From assembly GCF_013350005.1 (NCBI RefSeq), contig NZ_JABVWW010000003.1, positions 1 to 64,000 of the forward strand: 64,000 bases of DNA. Direction: 5' to 3'. The translations under genes were made by a program, and so were the position numbers. Numbering within the stretch: position 1 is the first letter of the stretch; each line of letters begins with the position of its first letter. Below the pieces are notes generated by a model. It saw nothing but the letters and a program-made list of their open reading frames with translations. It did no database searches and was not told the DNA's origin. This document shows positions 59,991-64,000 of the stretch, one piece after another. The stretch comes from Methylocystis silviterrae. GTDB lineage: Bacteria; Pseudomonadota; Alphaproteobacteria; Rhizobiales; Beijerinckiaceae.

Positions 59991-60102
59991 GATCACGCTG
60001 CATTTGGGCGGAATCGCCCAAATGCAGCGTGATCGATTCCCAAAGTTTAGAGCGCGCGCTACGCGAAAAACCGGTTCCCACTTTTTCGCGAGCCGCGCTC
60101 TA
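59991..60102. repeat. Large palindromic interspersed element (RIME-like)
   Basis: A perfect 20-bp inverted repeat (59991-60010 with 60015-60034, loop GAAT) is followed by a second nested palindrome: TAGAGCGCG (60048-60056) with CGCGCTCTA (60094-60102), and within it CGCGAAAAA (60062-60070) with TTTTTCGCG (60082-60090). This layout, with ACCGGTTCCCAC in the loop, is typical of interspersed palindromic repeats in Rhizobiales genomes. It lies between the divergent methyltransferase and cytochrome c genes; the rest of 60103-60377 shows nothing definite. Confidence 0.75.
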
Positions 60103-60377
60103 GGCTTCAAGACTGGAACTTATTCCTTCAGCTCGACAGTGGCCATGGGTTCGCCAAAGGAGGAACGCCTCTGCCAAGACGGCCTCTTAAGGCAATTTGG
60201 CGCGGCCTGCGCTTGAGAGCTGATCGCTTCGTGTTCCAACCCTATCTCTCTTACGGACGCGACTGCGTCGGCGACGCTGCTAGGCTCGCGCCAAGTGGGG
60301 AGATCGGTATGGAGAGAACCGAACAGTCAAACGCAACGGGCCCCCGATGCGCCGGCGCAGCGCGGCGGTGACGCCAG

Positions 60378-61535
60378 GTGGCGTTCGCCGGAAAAGCTCT
60401 ACTCGCCGGAGTCGGGGTCGCCCTCGTTCTAGCTTTGGCCCTCCTGTTCTTCGCTTGGTCGGGTCTCTACAACGTTGCAGCCAGCCAGCCTCATTGGGCG
60501 CTCACGCGCTGGTTCCTGGACTTTGGTTTGCGGCGTTCCGTCGAGACGCACAGCGCCTCCATCACGCCGCCGACGCTCGATGATAAAAATCTGGTGATCC
60601 TCGGCGCGGGCCATTTCGACGGAGGCTGCGCGCCTTGCCATGGCGCGCCGGGGGGGCACAGCGACCCGATCGTTGATCGCATGCTCCCGGCGCCGCCCGA
60701 ACTCAACCGCGCCGCATTCAACTGGTCGACAGAGCAGCTCTTCTGGATCGTCAAGCATGGCCTGAAGTATACTGGAATGCCGGCGTGGGTCGCGCAGCAG
60801 CGCGACGACGAAGTGTGGGCCGTTGTCGCTTTTCTGCGCGCCCTTCCGCAGATGAGCGCGAGCCAATATCGGCTGTTCGCCATCGGCGATCCCGAGGCGC
60901 GGCTGAATGATGGCGCTGAGATCGCCCGGAACGGCATGACGATGGAGGCGCTGACCCGATGCGTGCGCTGCCATCGTGGCGATGCGCAGCCCAGAAGCGC
61001 GCTCGTGCCCCGCCTCGCCGGGCAATCACAGGCCTATGTCGAACGCGCGCTGCGCGATTTCGCCAGCGGTTCGAGGCCGAGCGGCATCATGGAGCCGATC
61101 GCCGTGGCGCTGGACGATGCTGCGATCGCGGCGCTGAGTGAATATTACGCGCGCGCGTCGGACCCGGCGCCGAGCGCGACGCCGATAGCGCCGAACGCTG
61201 ATCAGATTGCGCGCGGCAAAGAAATCGCGACCAAAGGCGTCGCGGAATCGGGCGTCCCGCCCTGTCTGGTTTGCCATGGCGACACACGCGCGCCGTCCTT
61301 TCCCAAGCTCGACGGCCAATACGCGCCCTATATCGTCGGCCAGATCGAAATCTGGAAACGCGGACTGCGCAAGAAGTCGGGATATGGAGCGATCATGGGG
61401 ACGATCGCTTCGCGTCTGACCGACGAGCAGGCGCGAGACGTCGCCGCCTATTTCGCGAGCGTCGCGGCGCCAACCGCGGAAAAGCTGGAACGGCCCATCC
61501 CACCGTCTCGCCGTGGAGGCCCGCGTGCGCGATAG
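60378..61535 (+). CDS. Membrane-anchored three-heme cytochrome c
   Basis: An N-terminal signal/anchor helix (GVALVLALALLFFAWSG) is followed by three cytochrome c domains with heme motifs CAPCH (residues 84-88), CVRCH and CLVCH, each with a downstream Met candidate ligand (for example YTGMPAW). 385 residues. GTG start with weak ribosome site. It ends overlapping the oxidase subunit II gene by 23 bases, so both are likely co-expressed. It may carry electrons to that subunit. Confidence 0.85.
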   Translation: MAFAGKALLAGVGVALVLALALLFFAWSGLYNVAASQPHWALTRWFLDFGLRRSVETHSASITPPTLDDKNLVILGAGHFDGGCAPCHGAPGGHSDPIVDRMLPAPPELNRAAFNWSTEQLFWIVKHGLKYTGMPAWVAQQRDDEVWAVVAFLRALPQMSASQYRLFAIGDPEARLNDGAEIARNGMTMEALTRCVRCHRGDAQPRSALVPRLAGQSQAYVERALRDFASGSRPSGIMEPIAVALDDAAIAALSEYYARASDPAPSATPIAPNADQIARGKEIATKGVAESGVPPCLVCHGDTRAPSFPKLDGQYAPYIVGQIEIWKRGLRKKSGYGAIMGTIASRLTDEQARDVAAYFASVAAPTAEKLERPIPPSRRGGPRAR

Positions 61536-62523
61536 ACAGCGATCCTTGCGCATCACGCGCGCCGCTCCGGCCTGCCTCCTGCTCGCGGGATGCGAGGGCG
61601 TTCAATCGACGCTCGCGCCGACCGGACCGCAGGCGCAACATGTTGCGCAACTCTTCTGGGTCATGGTCGCGGGAAGCGGCGCGATCCTGCTCCTGGTCAC
61701 TCTCCTGACGGCGATCGCGCTATTTGCGCCGCCGCGCCGCCGGGCGTTCCTGGCCGGCGATACTGTCGTGCTTGCCGGCGGGCTGATCCTCCCCGTCGTC
61801 ACGCTCTCCGCGCTCCTCGTCTACGGACTGGTTATGCTTGGCGCGGGGCCGGGAAAGATGGCGGCGAGTCCGATTGGAATAGAGGTGGCGGGCGAGCGCT
61901 GGTGGTGGCGCGTCGTCTATCACGACGACGCCGGCTCTGCGGTCGAGAGCGCCAATGAATTGCGCATTCCGGTCGGCCGCGCGGTCGAGATCGAACTCAC
62001 GAGCGACAATGTCATCCATAGTTTCTGGGCGCCGAGATTGGCCGGCAAGCTCGATATGATTCCCGGCCGCAAGACCGCGCTGACGCTGAGCGCCGAAAAA
62101 GCTGGCGTGAGCAGGGGCCAATGCGCGGAATATTGCGGCGGGGCGCATGCGCTGATGGCGTTCAACGTCGTGGCGATGCCGCAGAATGAATATGAGGAAT
62201 GGCGTTTACGGGAGTTCCAGCCAGCGCAGGAGCCCGCAACGCAGGAGACGCGAGAGGGCAAGGCGCTGTTTCTTTCGCACGGCTGCGGCGCGTGCCACAC
62301 AATCCGCGGAACGCCTGCGGTCGGCCGGCTCGGACCCGATCTTACGCATGTGGGCGGCAGGATCTCGATTGGCGCCGCGATCCTCGCGACGGATGAAGCC
62401 TCCATCGCGCGATGGATCACGCACAATCAAGACATCAAGCCCGGCAATCTGATGCCGGCCTTTGACATCTTCAGCGGAAGCGAACTGCTCGCCCTGTCGC
62501 GCTATCTCGCGAGCCTGCGTTGA
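61513..62523 (+). CDS. Cytochrome c oxidase subunit II with C-terminal cytochrome c (caa3-like)
   Basis: A lipoprotein-like start (ACLLLAGC), two transmembrane helices (VMVAGSGAILLLVTLLTAIALF and VVLAGGLILPVVTLSALLVYGLVML), then the CuA domain: WWWRVVYHD, VIHSFWAPRLAGKLDMIPG and GQCAEYCGGAHALM, carrying the usual His, Cys, Cys, His and Met ligands. A fused cytochrome c domain follows (CGACH, with MPAF Met). GTG start at 61513. Such subunits normally sit beside subunits I and III, but the next gene is an oppositely oriented rhodanese, so the catalytic subunit must be elsewhere. Confidence 0.85.
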   Translation: MEARVRDRQRSLRITRAAPACLLLAGCEGVQSTLAPTGPQAQHVAQLFWVMVAGSGAILLLVTLLTAIALFAPPRRRAFLAGDTVVLAGGLILPVVTLSALLVYGLVMLGAGPGKMAASPIGIEVAGERWWWRVVYHDDAGSAVESANELRIPVGRAVEIELTSDNVIHSFWAPRLAGKLDMIPGRKTALTLSAEKAGVSRGQCAEYCGGAHALMAFNVVAMPQNEYEEWRLREFQPAQEPATQETREGKALFLSHGCGACHTIRGTPAVGRLGPDLTHVGGRISIGAAILATDEASIARWITHNQDIKPGNLMPAFDIFSGSELLALSRYLASLR

Positions 62524-62550
62524 AGCTGCGCCGCCGTCCGGGCGCGTCTT

Positions 62551-62889
62551 TTACATGCCCTGGACGACAGGTTCGCCGGCGTTGAGCCAGGCGAGGATGC
62601 CGCCGCCAAAATGGGTATTGGCGTCGCGACGGCCCAAGAGCCGCGCCTGTTCCATCGCAGACACCGAGCGCTTGCCGGAGCGGCAATAGATGACCACTTG
62701 CTGGCCCTCGCCTGCGATCGGCAGCTGGCTCGGATCGAATTTCGACAGCGGATTGAAAATCGCGCCGGCGATATGGCCCGCCGCATATTCGTCAGCCTCT
62801 CGCACGTCGACAAGCAAGACCGCGCCCGTCGCAAGGCCCGCTTTCAGCTCTTCGAGGCTGATGTCATTGAATGGACTACCTGTGCTCAT
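62551..62889 (-). CDS. Single-domain rhodanese
   Basis: Small sulfurtransferase-type domain with the active loop IYCRSGKRSVSA, whose Cys accepts sulfur. VLLVDVREADEYAAGHIAGAIFNPLSKF is the family's first signature. 112 residues from ATG 62889 (MSTGSPFNDISL). Cytoplasmic. It converges on the oxidase subunit II gene, and a link to it is not obvious. Confidence 0.85.
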   Translation of the reverse strand: MSTGSPFNDISLEELKAGLATGAVLLVDVREADEYAAGHIAGAIFNPLSKFDPSQLPIAGEGQQVVIYCRSGKRSVSAMEQARLLGRRDANTHFGGGILAWLNAGEPVVQGM

Positions 62890-62922
62890 GATGCTCAATC
62901 CTCCTATGATCCAGCATGACAT

Positions 62923-63286
62923 TCTCGGCGCCTCGCGCTTAGAAGTCCTGTGGCTGACGCGATGCTTGCGTCTGACGATGCGCTATCGGGCCTATACCAC
63001 GGTTCGCGGCGCGCTCCAGGCGTTCCGTCGCCATCTTTATTGCAGGCTCGATCCGCTTTACGGGCAGGCGGCCCCATTCTAGAAATTCTCGCTGCCGACA
63101 GGAACACCGAAAAACCGTAGCATTCATCTGACCGCCAAGAACGAAAAAAGGGCGACGGTCAAAAGCTCGACCGAGCGCCGTCGCACGCGACGGTCGTCGA
63201 CTTTGGAACGTTGCATATGCCGGGCACTCTTGAGATTGCCGGGACCGAATCCTCTCCATTGCCCCTATGCACGGGAAACACAGATC
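62923..63286. other. Intergenic stretch before the alpha/beta hydrolase
   Basis: About 360 bases with no convincing gene, promoter or terminator. The frames crossing it are shadows without family motifs. Confidence 0.5.
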
Positions 63287-64000
63287 ATGAGCATGGAACG
63301 CCGCGCCTTTCTTCTTGGAGCGTCGACTTTCGCGGCCGGCGCGGCCGCGACCGCTTCGCCGACGACAAGCGCCACGAGTTCGCCGGCCGCGGTGGATTAC
63401 CAAGACGGCGCGCTGGCGCCCAATGGCGGCCAGAGCCTCTTCGCGCGAGTCAATGGCGTCAAGCTGCATTATGTGCGCGTCGGGGTCGGCCCTAACGTGG
63501 TCTTGCTTCACGGTTGGCCGCAGACCTGGTTTGCGTGGCGCTCCACGATGGAGCGCCTCTGCTCGCGGTTTACGCTGATCGCCCCCGATCTGCGCGGCCT
63601 CGGCCTGTCCGAACGAACCGCCGCGGGATATGACAAGCAAACCATCGCTGGCGACGTTCGAGCGCTCATTGACCAGACGGCCGGGGGGCGCGCCCATGTC
63701 GTTGGCCATGATATGGGCGGGAAAGCCGCCTTCATGCTCGCCCATCTTCACCCTGAGCATGTCGAAAAGCTCGTCCTGGTGGATTGCCTGGTTCCGGGCA
63801 CGGAGAACATGGATGCGTTGCGCGCCGGCGCCTGGCATTACGGATTTCACATGGCGCCAGATTTTCCGGAAATGCTGACCAAGGGCCGCGAGCGCGATTA
63901 TATCGCGGCGCAGATCCGCGCCTGGTCCCACAAGAAGGACGCGGTCCCAGACGCCGCGATCGCAGAATTCGCCAAACATTACGCCTCGGAGGGCGGCATG
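63287..64000 (+). CDS. Tat-exported alpha/beta hydrolase, partial (runs off the window)
   Basis: Open from ATG 63287 to the window edge, at least 238 residues. Starts MSMERRAFLLGASTFAAGAAA, a Tat-type signal (ERRAFLLG). The hydrolase fold shows VVLLHGWPQTWFAWRSTM (oxyanion HGWPQ as in epoxide hydrolases), LIAPDLRGLGLSERT and HVVGHDMGGKAAFMLA, where the Asp in GHDMG is the nucleophile. This fits epoxide hydrolase or haloalkane/fluoroacetate dehalogenase-like enzymes. Acid and His of the triad lie outside the window. Confidence 0.85.
   Translation, partial: MSMERRAFLLGASTFAAGAAATASPTTSATSSPAAVDYQDGALAPNGGQSLFARVNGVKLHYVRVGVGPNVVLLHGWPQTWFAWRSTMERLCSRFTLIAPDLRGLGLSERTAAGYDKQTIAGDVRALIDQTAGGRAHVVGHDMGGKAAFMLAHLHPEHVEKLVLVDCLVPGTENMDALRAGAWHYGFHMAPDFPEMLTKGRERDYIAAQIRAWSHKKDAVPDAAIAEFAKHYASEGGM

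Noticed and set aside
59991-60034. Perfect hairpin as an intrinsic terminator
   Set aside because: No T-tract follows on either strand and no gene ends here; it fits an interspersed palindromic repeat better.
62939-63979. 346-codon minus-strand frame at the right edge
   Set aside because: Antisense to a clear Tat-exported alpha/beta hydrolase whose motifs are on the plus strand.

Overview
The window is GC-rich DNA with the gene style of an alphaproteobacterium, probably order Rhizobiales (Hyphomicrobiales). The hup/hyp/hox hydrogenase genes, the exopolysaccharide genes and an interspersed palindromic element all resemble those of Methylocystis/Methylosinus-, Beijerinckia- or Rhizobium-like bacteria. 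No methane-oxidation gene or rRNA is present, so genus is not claimed. A parB-like plasmid partition fragment and many broken insertion sequences suggest a megaplasmid or a frequently rearranged accessory region.

Region 1 (1-22.9 kb): exopolysaccharide synthesis and its regulation, interleaved with mobile-element debris. Synthesis and export genes are a WecG-type glycosyltransferase, a GumC/Wzz-like chain-length protein, a Wzy-like polymerase, a Wza/GumB-like export lipoprotein, a secreted clan GH-A glycosidase, an ATP-grasp protein, two family-2 glycosyltransferases, a Wzx-like flippase and an ExoY-like priming sugar transferase. Regulators are two lone receiver proteins, a frameshifted hybrid histidine kinase and a sigma-54 response regulator. 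The first and last sugar genes share a ~64-70 nt leader that can fold over the ribosome binding region. Remnants of IS110, IS21, IS5, IS630 and IS1182 families and a large serine recombinase break up the region.

Region 2 (23-42.6 kb): a complete hydrogen-oxidation cluster on the plus strand. hupGHIJK and hypABFCDE (maturation) are followed by hoxA-hoxJ-hoxB-hoxC (regulator, kinase, H2-sensing regulatory hydrogenase). hupS-hupL-hupC-hupD, a small HupE-like protein and hupF follow. Both transcription blocks, before hupG and before hupS, carry good -24/-12 promoters, which fits the NtrC-type activator HoxA. HupS carries the six-cysteine proximal cluster of oxygen-tolerant group 1d enzymes. Logic: HoxBC senses H2, HoxJ and HoxA relay the signal, sigma-54 promoters fire, and HupSL passes electrons to cytochrome b HupC.

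Region 3 (42.7-53.8 kb): a minus-strand operon that is the least ordinary part of the window. It encodes a ~2,200-residue secreted multicopper-oxidase-like protein whose copper motifs are in permuted order, a large secreted protein with possible beta-propeller character, a SCO-type copper chaperone, and a cytochrome c domain fused to a periplasmic-binding-protein-like domain. It looks like a periplasmic or extracellular metal or organic oxidation module. A truncated amidase-domain gene lies downstream.

Region 4 (54-64 kb): small-molecule redox genes. They are a nitrobindin/FABP-like protein, glycerol dehydrogenase, a GMC dehydrogenase with a Tat-exported small subunit, an FSA-like transaldolase, a methyltransferase, a three-heme cytochrome c, an orphan CuA/cytochrome-c-containing oxidase subunit II, a rhodanese and a partial Tat-exported alpha/beta hydrolase. 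A strong terminator with no obvious upstream gene and a large palindromic repeat also lie here.
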